49,768 nt of DNA. It comes from an uncultured Opitutales bacterium (GTDB lineage: Bacteria; Verrucomicrobiota; Verrucomicrobiia; Opitutales; Intestinicryptomonadaceae). The first letter of the stretch is position 1. Each line of letters begins with the position of its first letter. A program made the position numbers and the translations under genes. Shown here one piece after another: positions 1 through 9,133 of the stretch. The DNA is taken from contig URAJ01000014.1 in the NCBI GenBank assembly GCA_900545715.1, positions 1-49,768 on the forward strand, read 5' to 3'. Below the pieces are notes generated by a model that was not told where the DNA came from, did no database searches, and saw only the letters and a program-made list of their open reading frames with translations.

Positions 1-93
1 CGTTCTCTTTGCCCTCTTTTTTTTCCACCATTCCACAATCTTTGACGTAGAACGAGGCAAACCCCAAAGTCAGTGAATTTTAATGATAGACGC

Positions 94-114
94 GTCAACA
101 CCAAATATTGTGGA
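94..114 (+). repeat. Imperfect 21-bp repeat, left-edge copy
   Basis: The 21 bases starting GTCAACACCAAA and ending TTGTGGA recur at 49720-49740 with 2 mismatches. Both copies are followed by a T-run and TTTTTTAG. A shorter related piece lies in inverse orientation around 25-50. The region 1-466 otherwise holds only weak short reading frames and no gene I can support. The nature of the repeat is unknown: it could be a transposon end, a dispersed intergenic repeat or the edge of a degraded coding repeat. Confidence 0.45.
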
Positions 115-466
115 GGGACTCGTTTTTTTAGTTTTTGATTTCATAGGTTTACTGGTCAATTCCTAAGTCAGAGGAATACGCCACATTATACGAGGACTTT
201 TGCAAAGTTTCGGTATCCGTAAGGGCGTCTTTGTATTAGCTTCATCTTGCGGTGGAAGCCCTCCTTTATCCCGTTATTTTTATCCGACCGCCGTTGATTT
301 CCGGCCAAACTTATTGCAAGTGCGCAAATCCTTAAAATCTCATTTATTTGTTTTGCATTTTACTTTTGCCTACTGCGTTTGCCTGCAAGTAGCTTAACTC
401 CATAAATACGCGCGTAGCTTTTAATTTCAGCTTGTCCATTTGCCTTATTTTTTTTAAATTATTTTT

Positions 467-1555
467 ATGCGCAAAATTCTAATATCCTTTCTACTTACAA
501 TTACTGCGGCCTTCGCATTTTCTTCTACTCAACCCGACAATATAAATGCACCTCTCACGGAAAGCCAAATTAACGATAGAATTGAGCGCGCAAAGGCGGA
601 AGCGCAAAGGCAAATAGATGCCGGCATAATCCAAGGCGCCGTGTTTGCCGCAACAAACATACCGCCGACTCCCGTAGGATACCAGCGCATACACCCCCAA
701 AAAATACCAATGACAGCCAACTCGCGCTTCGACATTGCCTCTGTCACAAAAACATTCACGGCCGCCGCCTGCGCCCTTTTAATATGCGACGGCAAAATCT
801 CACCGGACGCTCCATTTACAAAATACCTTCCCAAATCCTCTCTTGGCAAAGACTGCGACATTACTGTGCGCGACTTGGCAATGCATGTCGGCGGATTCGA
901 CAACTCAAAACCATATTGCTCGCCCGATATGGAGGTATTTTATCGCGAACTCTACAATTTGCGTCCTGTCCGCCCCCGGCTCTCGGCTTTTGAATACTCC
1001 TGCGCAAACTTCGTGCTTCTCGGAAAAATCGTAAACAGCGTGGCAAATTCAGACTTGGACTCTTTCGCAAAAAAACGCATCTGGAAGCCCCTCGGAATGA
1101 ACCGCACGCTCTGGAATCCTCCGGGGGACGGGCCCGACGAAGTAGAACACTGGTTTCCAAATCGCCCCGCCGGACAGCGCAACGATCCCGTCGCTTTTAA
1201 CTGCCCATTCCCGGTCGGAAACGCCGGATGCTTCTCGACTGCAAATGACCTGATGTTGTTCGCATCCGACCTGCTAAGCAAAAAAACCTTTCCTAAAAAA
1301 TATTACGACCTCCTTTTGACACCCGCTTTCGATAAGAACGGCGACAGGCGCTCCTTCGGCTGGGATATGTCTCCCCGCACGCGCCCGGAAGGCCTTTCGG
1401 ACAAAACTATTCTCCACTCCGGCTGGACGGGGCAGACCATTTGCGTGGACCCGGAAAACAACTTTGCCGCCGTAGTGTTGACCTCCCGCACCGGAAACCA
1501 TGGAGAAGCTATGAAAGGCCGCGCTAAAATTATCTCCATTTTATTTGGAAAATAA
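467..1555 (+). CDS. Secreted serine hydrolase, beta-lactamase/penicillin-binding-like fold (class C family)
   Basis: A predicted exported enzyme of 362 residues with an N-terminal Sec signal peptide (about residues 1-19, basic start then hydrophobic, ending AFAFSS). The SxxK catalytic motif of the beta-lactamase/transpeptidase fold is visible as SVTK near residue 93, and the third motif as HSG in LHSGWTGQ near residue 327. The second motif (normally Tyr-x-Asn) reads YSCAN, with Cys where Asn is usual. This variant is seen in non-beta-lactamase esterases and peptidases of the family, so a peptidase, esterase or envelope hydrolase is more likely than true beta-lactamase. The gene stands alone. 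The upstream leader is A/T-rich with no Shine-Dalgarno, and the ATG is set by the signal peptide. The substrate cannot be told from sequence. Confidence 0.85.
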   Translation: MRKILISFLLTITAAFAFSSTQPDNINAPLTESQINDRIERAKAEAQRQIDAGIIQGAVFAATNIPPTPVGYQRIHPQKIPMTANSRFDIASVTKTFTAAACALLICDGKISPDAPFTKYLPKSSLGKDCDITVRDLAMHVGGFDNSKPYCSPDMEVFYRELYNLRPVRPRLSAFEYSCANFVLLGKIVNSVANSDLDSFAKKRIWKPLGMNRTLWNPPGDGPDEVEHWFPNRPAGQRNDPVAFNCPFPVGNAGCFSTANDLMLFASDLLSKKTFPKKYYDLLLTPAFDKNGDRRSFGWDMSPRTRPEGLSDKTILHSGWTGQTICVDPENNFAAVVLTSRTGNHGEAMKGRAKIISILFGK

Positions 1556-2022
1556 CAGCCTTCTTTTGGGAAAAAACGTAAGTTAAAAAAAAACTCTTTC
1601 ACAATCGAAGATTTCGCGCGTTCCGTAGTCACTGCCCATTGCAGCAAAACCTCGTCTCCGGCTTTCCATTTCTAAAAATCGTAAAAAAAAACTTTTTACG
1701 AGCGCCCAGCCTATCGGAAAGCCGCCGCAATTTCCGCCTGCGGAGCCTGCGCGCCCTCAATATTTTTTGCTCGAAACTCCGCCAGCGCGCCTGCCGCCCC
1801 CAATATTTTTTTTAATCACACAAAACACCGCCCGCAAGCCAGCGCGCCTTTCTGATGTGCAAAAAAAAATTCCCGCCTTGCAATATCAATACTTTAAGCT
1901 AAAATTTTATAAAATTTTCCCATAAAAAATCTATAATTCTTCGCAATGCGCCATTGCCCTATTGCAAATATCCATAGCGCGCAACAGAACCATTATCAAA
2001 ACCCACTGTCAGACTCTATAAC
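1556..2022. other. 467-bp intergenic stretch, no gene seen
   Basis: This stretch contains runs of A and two partly similar C-rich blocks followed by CAATATTTTTT (about 1756-1771 and 1797-1813). A TATAAT hexamer at 1932-1937 could be the -10 box for the downstream channel gene, but no good -35 hexamer stands 16-18 bases upstream. No RNA gene or coding frame is recognisable. Confidence 0.4.
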
Positions 2023-3234
2023 ATGCTAAAATTTATATCAGACATTCTCCCTCAAGAAGGCATTTTCGGCTTGCACAACGACTCTGCCGCCTCCGCAATC
2101 GTCATATCGGCCCTCGTTGTATTCACTTATGCGGCTACATATTCTATCGCGGCCATCCTCAGGAGATTCTTCGCCAACATTCAGCTAAAAAAATTCTCGC
2201 GCGAGGCTCAAATACTCGCAGACAACAGAATGTTTAAAAAACTATCCGCCCTAATCCCGCCGATAGTATTCCTATTTGTAATACCGCTGCTATTCCCGCG
2301 CGAAGATGTCGGAGACACTATATTTGTTGTCACTGAAAAAGTTCTCTTCCTATACTTCTACATCGTCTTATGGATCTTCCTCGTGGGAGCCGTAAATGTC
2401 TTTAACGACCTTATTTCCGTAAGAAGCCACAAATACATGCGCGGCTTCGTTCAAATGATGAAACTTAGCGTCGCGGTCATTGTAGTCATATTGGCGGCCT
2501 CAACATTCATCGACAAATCCCCATTCCGCATACTCGCAGGACTCGGTGCTTCCGCCGCTGTGCTAATGCTAATATTTAAGGACGCTATCCTCGGATTCGT
2601 CGCGTCCGTACAGCTTTCCGCCAACGATATGTTACAATGCGGCGACTGGATTTCCATGCCAAAGTACGGCGCAGACGGCATTGTCACGGAAATTGGCCTT
2701 ACTGTCGTTAAGGTTAGAAACTGGGACAACACCATCGCAAATCTCCCAACTTATGCGCTCGTAAGCGACTCATACATAAACTGGAGAGGCATGTACGAAA
2801 GCAACGCAAGGAGAATCATGCGCCACGTACTCATCGACGTAAACAGCGTCAAATTCTGCGACGACGCTTTCCTTAAAAAGCTCGCCTCCGTCCCCGCCCT
2901 ATCGGAATTCATTTCCAACATCATAAAAAACAATCAGGACCCCAACAACCCATATTCCCGACTTACAAATTCGGGACTTTTCAGAAAATACCTCGAACTT
3001 TACATCGAAAACAATCCGCGCACTGTCACGTCTATGGTCCATTTCGTCCGGCAGCTACAGCCAACCGAAAACGGCTTGCCGCTCGAACTCTACTTCTTTA
3101 CCACCACTGAATGGGTCGATTACGAAAAAATACAGTCCGACACTTTCGATTTTGTAATAGCATCGGCTCCACTATTCGACATCAGGATATTCCAAGTAGA
3201 AAGCGACGCCGCAAACGCGCCAGAAATGGCCTAA
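2023..3234 (+). CDS. Small-conductance mechanosensitive channel, YbdG/MscM-type
   Basis: An integral inner-membrane channel of 403 residues, close to the roughly 415 of E. coli YbdG. Several hydrophobic segments (about residues 22-45, 75-95, 105-125 and 143-165) precede the pore helix and the MscS beta domain. The hallmark stretch around residues 175-245 runs from GLGASAAVLMLIFKD through GFVASVQLSANDML to the conserved IVTEIGLTVVKVRNWDN and PTYAL segments. Family members open under membrane tension and protect against osmotic downshock. A long soluble C-terminal domain follows, as in YbdG. The gene is monocistronic by spacing, and its start has no clear ribosome binding site. Confidence 0.88.
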   Translation: MLKFISDILPQEGIFGLHNDSAASAIVISALVVFTYAATYSIAAILRRFFANIQLKKFSREAQILADNRMFKKLSALIPPIVFLFVIPLLFPREDVGDTIFVVTEKVLFLYFYIVLWIFLVGAVNVFNDLISVRSHKYMRGFVQMMKLSVAVIVVILAASTFIDKSPFRILAGLGASAAVLMLIFKDAILGFVASVQLSANDMLQCGDWISMPKYGADGIVTEIGLTVVKVRNWDNTIANLPTYALVSDSYINWRGMYESNARRIMRHVLIDVNSVKFCDDAFLKKLASVPALSEFISNIIKNNQDPNNPYSRLTNSGLFRKYLELYIENNPRTVTSMVHFVRQLQPTENGLPLELYFFTTTEWVDYEKIQSDTFDFVIASAPLFDIRIFQVESDAANAPEMA

Positions 3235-3487
3235 CCCCCGCGCGAAAATCCGCAAATCTCGTCCGCCCAGACATTCCCGGCATACCCGTTTTGCCCGCAG
3301 CAAACCGCATGCCGCGCCAATCCGCTCTTTCTCTCTTTTTTTCTTGCGGCTGGCGCATGCAAAAAATTAAGCGCATTTCACATGCGCCGCGCCAAAATCT
3401 TCTTAACTGTTTAGCTATATGCGGCAAATTTTGCGTTGCAACGCGCGCCCTATAAAAATAACTCTCTAACATAACAGGAGGAAATTT

Positions 3488-4831
3488 ATGCTAAACAGGC
3501 GCAACTTTATAAAAAATGCAATTCTCGGCGGAACAGCTCTCGCCTCTATAAACGCGCTTGCCGACGACATTTCGGCATCTGTCCGCAAAGGTAAAAGTAG
3601 AACACAAAAATTTAATATGCACGGCTATGCCGCACCGCGCATCGACGACCTAAGAATCGGCGTCATCGGACTCGGCGGGCGCGGCTTCATGGGAATTTCA
3701 AGATTCCACCTGTTCGAAGGCGCGCGGACTGTCGCTATTTGCGACATCGTGCGCGAAAAAATAGACAAAATAGAAAAATACCTCGCCGAAAAAAAACTCC
3801 CCAAAGCCGCCTCCTATTGCGGAAACGACGAAGAATTTAAAAAACTTTGCGATAGGGACGACATCGACCTCGTGTTTATCGCAACTCCATGGAAATGGCA
3901 CGTCCCAATGGCAGAATACGCCATGAACGCCGGAAAACACGTCGCCGTTGAAGTGCCCGCGGCGAGAACCCTCGAGGAGGCTTGGAGGCTTGTGGAAGCG
4001 AGCGAACGAACAAAAAAGCACTGCTTCATGCTCGAAAACTGCGTTTACGACTTCTTCGAATCGGCCACCATAAACATGGCAATCGACGGCGTATTGGGGG
4101 ATTTAATACATGCTGAGGGCGCATACATTCATAAAATAATACAAGCCCTTCCCAAAAAGGAAACTTGGCGTTGGGAGGAAAATAATAAAAGCGGAAACCT
4201 ATACCCCACCCACGGACTCGGCCCGGTATCGCTTGCAATGGGCATCAACCGCGGCGACTCCTTCGACTACATGACCTCTATGTCAAGCGACGACTTCACT
4301 TGGTTTAAAAACGCAAAGCGCGCAAAAGAGGAAGTTCCGTCCATTCCGCTTTTCGACAAATACCGCGGCAATATAAACTCATCGCTCATACGCACGAAAA
4401 AAGGCAGAACTATCGTCCTTCAACACGATGTCTCGTCTCCTCGCCCTTACGATAGAAGGCACATTTTAAGCGGAACAGACGGTTTCGTCCAAAAATATCC
4501 TTCGCAAACTATTTTCCTCGGCGGGAAAGAACTTTCAAAAGAGGATTCGAGCAAAATCCTAAAAAAATATTCCCCGGAGACTATCATAAAAATAGGCGAA
4601 TTCGCCAAAAAAATCGGCGGGCACGGGGGCATGGACACCATTATGGTTTACAGGCTAATACATTGCCTGAGAAACGGCCTGCCGCTCGACATGGACGTTT
4701 ACGACGCCGCCGCTTGGTCGGCTGTCACACCGCTTAGCATTTGGAGCGTCGCAAACCGCTCCGCACCCGCGGACTTCCCCGATTTCACCGCCGGCGCATG
4801 GCAGACGGCTAAACCACAAAAACTTTCTTAG
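3488..4831 (+). CDS. TAT-exported Gfo/Idh/MocA-family protein, GH109-like (alpha-N-acetylgalactosaminidase-type)
   Basis: 447 residues. The start is firm, with a strong site (ACAGGAGGAAA) 5 bases before ATG. The N-terminus carries a twin-arginine signal (NRRNFIKN, then a hydrophobic stretch to about residue 26), so the protein is exported folded with its cofactor. The dinucleotide site is GVIGLGGRGFMG near residue 58, and the core reads ATPWKWHVPMA, then GKHVAVEVPAA. The C-terminal half has the GH109 signatures YPTHGLGPVS and INRGDSF. GH109 enzymes hydrolyse terminal GalNAc by an NAD-dependent redox mechanism on mucins and glycolipids. The same fold includes ordinary dehydrogenases, so the reaction is inferred from the family. 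Confidence 0.85.
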   Translation: MLNRRNFIKNAILGGTALASINALADDISASVRKGKSRTQKFNMHGYAAPRIDDLRIGVIGLGGRGFMGISRFHLFEGARTVAICDIVREKIDKIEKYLAEKKLPKAASYCGNDEEFKKLCDRDDIDLVFIATPWKWHVPMAEYAMNAGKHVAVEVPAARTLEEAWRLVEASERTKKHCFMLENCVYDFFESATINMAIDGVLGDLIHAEGAYIHKIIQALPKKETWRWEENNKSGNLYPTHGLGPVSLAMGINRGDSFDYMTSMSSDDFTWFKNAKRAKEEVPSIPLFDKYRGNINSSLIRTKKGRTIVLQHDVSSPRPYDRRHILSGTDGFVQKYPSQTIFLGGKELSKEDSSKILKKYSPETIIKIGEFAKKIGGHGGMDTIMVYRLIHCLRNGLPLDMDVYDAAAWSAVTPLSIWSVANRSAPADFPDFTAGAWQTAKPQKLS

Positions 4832-4987
4832 CTCACATACGGCTGTCGGTTGCGGCAAGCAAAACTCTATTGAAGAAATACCGAAAACATTTTGCCCTAT
4901 AAGCGCCTCACGCTTATGGACAAAAAGGAAAGTAAAAAACCTGCGCCGCCGCAAGGCAATCGTCCATACGGCATTTTCTGCCGCAAA

Positions 4988-5872
4988 TTACAGGCTAACT
5001 CCGTAAGAATCTCGCGCAAATTTGCGGAGATTCACAACGGATTTTTTCATCTCCATCTCTTCCAAAAACTTCATCAGACCGTCGAAGTCCGGAACTCTGT
5101 GCTCGGGAATTTCTACTTCAAAGTCGGTTTTTAGCGTCACAAGTTCCAAGTTCCTGCGCAACAAGCCTTCGCCTTCTTTAACAACCGCCCTGAACTTGTC
5201 GGGCTTCAGCCAATCGTAACGCCTTATTATCGTATCGAGATCCCCAAAATCCTTAAGCCACTTGGCGGCCGTCTTCGGACCTACGCCGTGCAAACCGGGT
5301 ATATTGTCGGCAGTGTCCCCGACTATCGCCAAATATGCCGGTATCTGGGCGGGCGACACTCCAAATTTGCCCTTTACGCCTATTGAATCGAGAGGCGTCC
5401 AATTTTTCTCGCGCCCGGACGGCGGCAGTAATTGCCTCACTCCGGGGCCCACAAGCTGCGCAAAATCCTTGTCGGCGCTGACTATCGTAGAGCTCCTATC
5501 GAGCTCCTTTAACTTGCATACGGTGCTCGCGAGCAAATCGTCAGCCTCTATGCCCTCCTCCGATACCGTATCAAAGCCAAACAGCCCGCATAAATCTTTT
5601 ATGGCGGGAATCTGCCGCCTAAAATTTTCGGGCGTTTCAGCGCGGTTTGCCTTGTACTCAGGATAAATTTCGCGGTGCCTAGCAGACCCGCCCTTGTCAA
5701 AAAAAACAGCTCCCGCATGCGGCGCGTCGAGCGCGGACAGTTTCAAAAGACTCTGAAAAAACGCATGCAACGCCCCCGTCGGAAACCCGTCCGAACGCGA
5801 AAGGTCGGGCATTGCGTAAAAGCATCTAAACCCAAGGTTGAATCCGTCTATCAAAAAGCAGTCCATTGCCAT
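4988..5872 (-). CDS. Stand-alone 5'-3' exonuclease (FEN/PolA N-domain type)
   Basis: About 294 residues matching only the 5'-nuclease domain of DNA polymerase I, without the polymerase. Visible motifs are DGFNLGFR (first metal-binding Asp), YPEYKANR, EADDLLAS, SADKDFAQLV and the helix-hairpin-helix segment DNIPGLHGVGPKTAAKW. These coordinate two metal ions that cleave flaps and RNA primers. The reading frame can be extended to a TTG at 5902, but an ATG at 5872 has GAG 6 bases upstream and an ATG at 5866 starts directly at MDCFLIDG, so a start in 5866-5872 is preferred. It follows the beta-helix gene by about 40 bases on the same strand. Likely role: Okazaki fragment processing or repair beside PolA. 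Confidence 0.85.
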   Translation of the reverse strand: MAMDCFLIDGFNLGFRCFYAMPDLSRSDGFPTGALHAFFQSLLKLSALDAPHAGAVFFDKGGSARHREIYPEYKANRAETPENFRRQIPAIKDLCGLFGFDTVSEEGIEADDLLASTVCKLKELDRSSTIVSADKDFAQLVGPGVRQLLPPSGREKNWTPLDSIGVKGKFGVSPAQIPAYLAIVGDTADNIPGLHGVGPKTAAKWLKDFGDLDTIIRRYDWLKPDKFRAVVKEGEGLLRRNLELVTLKTDFEVEIPEHRVPDFDGLMKFLEEMEMKKSVVNLRKFARDSYGVSL

Positions 5873-5914
5873 TACATTCTCAAATGCGCTCAATGCGCGC
5901 AAACATTTTTTTTC

Positions 5915-7543
5915 CTACTTTTCTGCGCTTTCTCCAATATTTTTTATATATTCAAGCCGCACAGGAACTTCAGAACAGTCCTCAAAAGAGCAACCCTCAA
6001 CGGATATATTTTCCCCCACCCAGCCCTCCGCCGCCGCAGACTCGGGGAACTTTGCAGAAGCGTATATTGCAGGCGCGCCCTCTTCAAGGCGCCAATGGTT
6101 GCAATTTTTAAACGAGCAATCCTCTATTTTTATGTCGCGCGGTGCAGGCCCTTCCATCCACTTAGAAAAATCGCACCTCATGTATATCGCCGGAAGCGCC
6201 GTATCCGCAAAAGTGCACCCTTTTACCTCCGCACCCTCAGTCAGCAAAAACAATCCCCGCCCCCTATTTGAACCAAATTTGCAGTCAACTATGTCCACCC
6301 TCGGGAAAGCAGTGGCATTTGACACTGGCATTCCCGCCTTCGCGTATTCCGGCAGCGGATTCTCGCACGTTATATACACCTCTCCGGGGTTCTCACCAAT
6401 TTTGCTTTCTACTACCACGCTCTCAAATTCAGGCCTTAGCCAATTTGTTTTGCCACCTATCCGCAGCACGTCGCCACTGCGCGGCGCAAACTCTTTTATC
6501 AGACCTGTCAGCCGCCTTCCCAATTTTATTCTCGCAGAGTTCTCTCCAGTCCTCTCGCAAAATACCCAGTACGTCTGGCGGATACTCACGGCGTCGTCGC
6601 CCGTGCCATAAAATTCGCAATCCGACACGCGTATCTTGCCGCGGCAATTATCCAGATTTATGCCGTCCGCCGTCGTGCTCAATATCCCGTCTCCTTCGGG
6701 GACTACCTTGATTTTGTCGAGCAACATATTTTCGCTATTGCAGCCGAATATACCCGCCCCCGCGTGCGACTCTATCGATATGTTCTCAAACCTCACATTG
6801 CGGGAATCTACTACTATCACCGCTGGCGGGGCGTAAACCTGATACCTCAAAACAACCACCTCACCTGCCTCGGGCATTTTCGCCGGATTCTCAAGGGGAA
6901 CGCTCAATACCCATGGATCCACAGGCTTGGCAAATTTCCTAAAACGCGTCTGGTAGGCGTCTGTTTCCGACGTAAATATTTTGCGCCCTATATCGTACGA
7001 AGTCACCGCCTTCACATACCTCCGACTTGCCGCAAACGGCGCAATCAGCGCGCATTCGAAATTTCCGGACTCTTTATCGATTTTTACGACCCGCCCAACC
7101 GCGTATGGCATTTTTAAATCCCTTATTTTTACTCCGCGAACGCAAACATTTTCGCACTCGGACATTCCGATGTACGCGCCTTCCGAGTGCCCCACAAATG
7201 TCGCGCCCCGCCCATCTATGGCAATGTCGGAAACACCGGATAGCCCTATCGCGGCAATCCCCATTTTAAGCTTCTTAAAATCGTATGTTCCCCTCTTGAA
7301 AACTACGCGGGTTCCGGGAATTTCTACAGCAGATTTTATCGCGGCGGCAACGGCGTCGGTGTCGTCGCGGCCGTCGTCGGCAATCGCGCCAAAATCAGAT
7401 ACGTACACGGCGTTGGGGTATCTTTTTAAAAATTTTTCGTAATCGGCATCGTATAACTCCGCCCGCAAACAGGCGGGCGCAAATGCAAATATAGCCGTTA
7501 AAAAAGCGGCGGCCGCAGTCAAATGTTTTCGGCTCAAATTCAC
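5915..7543 (-). CDS. Secreted right-handed beta-helix protein, pectate-lyase-3/GH28-like
   Basis: A predicted exported carbohydrate-active protein of about 542 residues. Residues around 40-75 of the mature protein read VSDFGAIADDGRDDTDAV followed by a VVFKRGTYDF block, the typical start of the pectate_lyase_3/polygalacturonase-like beta-helix fold. Repeated short strand motifs with Asn/Cys ladders follow (for example ENVCVRGVKI, NVRFENISIES, GKIRVSDCEFYGTGDDAVS, ISVEGCSFEDC). A GTG at 7543 gives a clean signal peptide (NLSRKHL basic start, hydrophobic core, cleavage after CLRA). The frame is open to a TTG at 7660 and an ATG at 7618, so the start is uncertain. The conserved GDD-like acid pair (TGDDAVS) fits a glycoside hydrolase, but the substrate is unknown. 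Confidence 0.8.
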   Translation of the reverse strand: MNLSRKHLTAAAAFLTAIFAFAPACLRAELYDADYEKFLKRYPNAVYVSDFGAIADDGRDDTDAVAAAIKSAVEIPGTRVVFKRGTYDFKKLKMGIAAIGLSGVSDIAIDGRGATFVGHSEGAYIGMSECENVCVRGVKIRDLKMPYAVGRVVKIDKESGNFECALIAPFAASRRYVKAVTSYDIGRKIFTSETDAYQTRFRKFAKPVDPWVLSVPLENPAKMPEAGEVVVLRYQVYAPPAVIVVDSRNVRFENISIESHAGAGIFGCNSENMLLDKIKVVPEGDGILSTTADGINLDNCRGKIRVSDCEFYGTGDDAVSIRQTYWVFCERTGENSARIKLGRRLTGLIKEFAPRSGDVLRIGGKTNWLRPEFESVVVESKIGENPGEVYITCENPLPEYAKAGMPVSNATAFPRVDIVDCKFGSNRGRGLFLLTEGAEVKGCTFADTALPAIYMRCDFSKWMEGPAPRDIKIEDCSFKNCNHWRLEEGAPAIYASAKFPESAAAEGWVGENISVEGCSFEDCSEVPVRLEYIKNIGESAEK

Positions 7544-7700
7544 CCGCAAAAGTTTTCGCAATTCGGCGTAAATTCCTAATGCTGTTCTTTTACGGCTTGT
7601 GCTCAAACTTATCCGCATTGGCACTAAATATCGCAATACGACTGACAACTCCCCCCCCAAAAAAATAATAATGCGCGGCAGCTTCTGCCCTACTCAAAAA

Positions 7701-7916
7701 TCATCTGTATGCTGGCGGATTTTCCACCTCGGTTTCCACTGGAACTTCACGGTTTTTACCGGGCTCTTTCTTCCAAGTGCGCTCGGTAGTGGTTGCGTCA
7801 ACGTCGGGCGTCAGTGCGGGGCCAACGGCGTCGCAACTAAATCCGGTGCTTTGGCAGGAGCTTAATATTCCAACGGCAAAGGCTGCAATCAACACTATCG
7901 CGAGTATCTTTTTCAT
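7701..7916 (-). CDS. Small lipoprotein, unknown function
   Basis: 71 residues beginning MKKILAIVLIAAFAVG and continuing to a lipobox (ILSSC, Cys at residue 21). The product should therefore be a lipid-anchored envelope protein with a mature part of only about 50 mostly hydrophilic residues. The tail is rich in Glu, Lys, Thr and Pro with no recognised domain. It lies upstream of the beta-helix gene on the same strand, and the two may be cotranscribed. The signal is convincing; the function is not known. Confidence 0.65.
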   Translation of the reverse strand: MKKILAIVLIAAFAVGILSSCQSTGFSCDAVGPALTPDVDATTTERTWKKEPGKNREVPVETEVENPPAYR

Positions 7917-8065
7917 ATCTAAATTAAAAACCTATACACGCGTCAAAGTTTCGCAAGCCGTTTTTTGCAAATCATATTTCCCGCATTTTATCTTTAACTG
8001 CTGCACCCCCACTCCGATTTATTGCTAAAAATTCAAAATACCACAATTTTTTCATAAATTTGGGT

Positions 8066-8110
8066 TTGACATTCATTTTTTAGCCTCCAAAACTTTAATC
8101 AAACGTTTGA
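8066..8110 (+). promoter_or_regulatory. Promoter region with 12-bp palindromic operator candidate
   Basis: A consensus -35 hexamer TTGACA lies at 8066-8071. The perfect palindrome TCAAACGTTTGA sits at 8099-8110, 26 bases before the ATG at 8137 and about where transcription would start. The -10 box is not clear (TTTAAT at 8094-8099 gives too long a spacer). CG-centred palindromes of this size just downstream of a promoter are typical LacI-family repressor sites, which commonly control sugar operons. No regulator gene is present nearby. Confidence 0.45.
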
Positions 8111-8136
8111 GATGTAATTTTTACCTTCATTACAAA

Positions 8137-9105
8137 ATGCATAGACGCGATTTTATTAAAACATTTTCTGTCGTAGCAGGCGCCGCTTTATTCTCGGCGC
8201 ACTCCTTCGGCGCGGACTTTAAAAAGTTTAAAATGAAATTCTCTCCGCGCCTCGGATTCTCTTTCGGAACTCCCACCGCCGGGAACGACCCCATCAAACT
8301 TATGCAGTACTTTAAAAACTGCGGATTGTTGGCTGTCGAAGGCGTATGCCCCATAAACCACTCTAAGAAAATTTCCAAGCAGGATATCGAAAAACAATTA
8401 CAAATCGGCGAAACCGCAAAAAAACTCGGCCTCGAAGTCGGCTCACTATCCTCAATGAACGAAAAAGACGTGCCGACTATGACAGCAAACAAAGTAAAGC
8501 GCCCAGACGGTTCGATTGTCGCCGACAAGCCCGCACTCCGCGCAATGCTCGAAGAACAGCTTGAAAATACTTTCGGAGTACTCTCGCGGGTAGGCTCAAA
8601 AATTCTCATTATCGGCCCCGGCGCGCTCGATAAAGAATTAGACTGGCGCAAACAATACGACAACGTCATCGACAATATGTCTTTCTGCGCCGACATATGC
8701 AAAAAACGCGGCTTCATAATGGAAATCGAAGCCCTCAATACCGTAAAGGAACACCCCGGCGTATTTTGCGTAAACAATACCCTCGCCGCGCGCATCGCAC
8801 GCGACGTCAACAGCCCCGCATGCGGAATTCTATACGATATCTACCACGAATACATGCAAACCGGCAACCTCTCGTCACTCGACGACGAAAATGTATGGAA
8901 CCGCATCGTCTCCTTCCACGTCGCTGACGCTCCGGGAAGAAACGAACCGGGCTCGGGCGAAATCGACTACGCCAAAGTATTCAAAAAAATCTGGGACAAG
9001 GGCTACCGCGGCTTTATCGGGCTTGAACACGGGCAGTCCATAAAAACTCCAGAACAGGACGCAGAAATTCTTAAAAGATACCGCGCATTCGACGCGCAAG
9101 TTTAA
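8137..9105 (+). CDS. TAT-exported sugar phosphate isomerase/epimerase-like TIM barrel (hydroxypyruvate isomerase family)
   Basis: 322 residues from the ATG at 8137. A twin-arginine signal (HRRDFIKTF, then a hydrophobic run to SFGA near residue 27) precedes an AP-endonuclease-2-type TIM barrel. Recognisable elements are LGFSFGTPTAG, LAVEGVCP, IMEIEALNT, ILYDIYHEYMQTGNL and IVSFHVADAPGRNEPGSGEIDY, the last matching the metal and substrate site of hydroxypyruvate isomerase/Hyi-like proteins, and GFIGLEHG near the end. Family members isomerise or epimerise small sugars or keto acids. It is the first gene of a two-gene operon, 28 bases before a Gfo/Idh/MocA dehydrogenase, a pairing usual for oxidative modification of sugars or inositols. 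The exact substrate is unknown. Confidence 0.82.
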   Translation: MHRRDFIKTFSVVAGAALFSAHSFGADFKKFKMKFSPRLGFSFGTPTAGNDPIKLMQYFKNCGLLAVEGVCPINHSKKISKQDIEKQLQIGETAKKLGLEVGSLSSMNEKDVPTMTANKVKRPDGSIVADKPALRAMLEEQLENTFGVLSRVGSKILIIGPGALDKELDWRKQYDNVIDNMSFCADICKKRGFIMEIEALNTVKEHPGVFCVNNTLAARIARDVNSPACGILYDIYHEYMQTGNLSSLDDENVWNRIVSFHVADAPGRNEPGSGEIDYAKVFKKIWDKGYRGFIGLEHGQSIKTPEQDAEILKRYRAFDAQV

Positions 9106-9133
9106 AACATATAAGGGAAAATAGGAAATCATT

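Noticed and set aside
200..397. 65-codon frame at the left edge
   Set aside because: No ribosome binding site, recognised domain or operon partner; composition is not convincing.
1756..1813. Tandem repeat or CRISPR-like array in the C-rich blocks
   Set aside because: Only two partly similar units with no regular spacing; this looks like compositional bias.
5838..6611. 257-codon plus-strand frame antisense to the exonuclease and beta-helix genes
   Set aside because: It lies opposite two genes with clear motifs, has no start signal or domain and a Ser/Pro-rich shadow composition.
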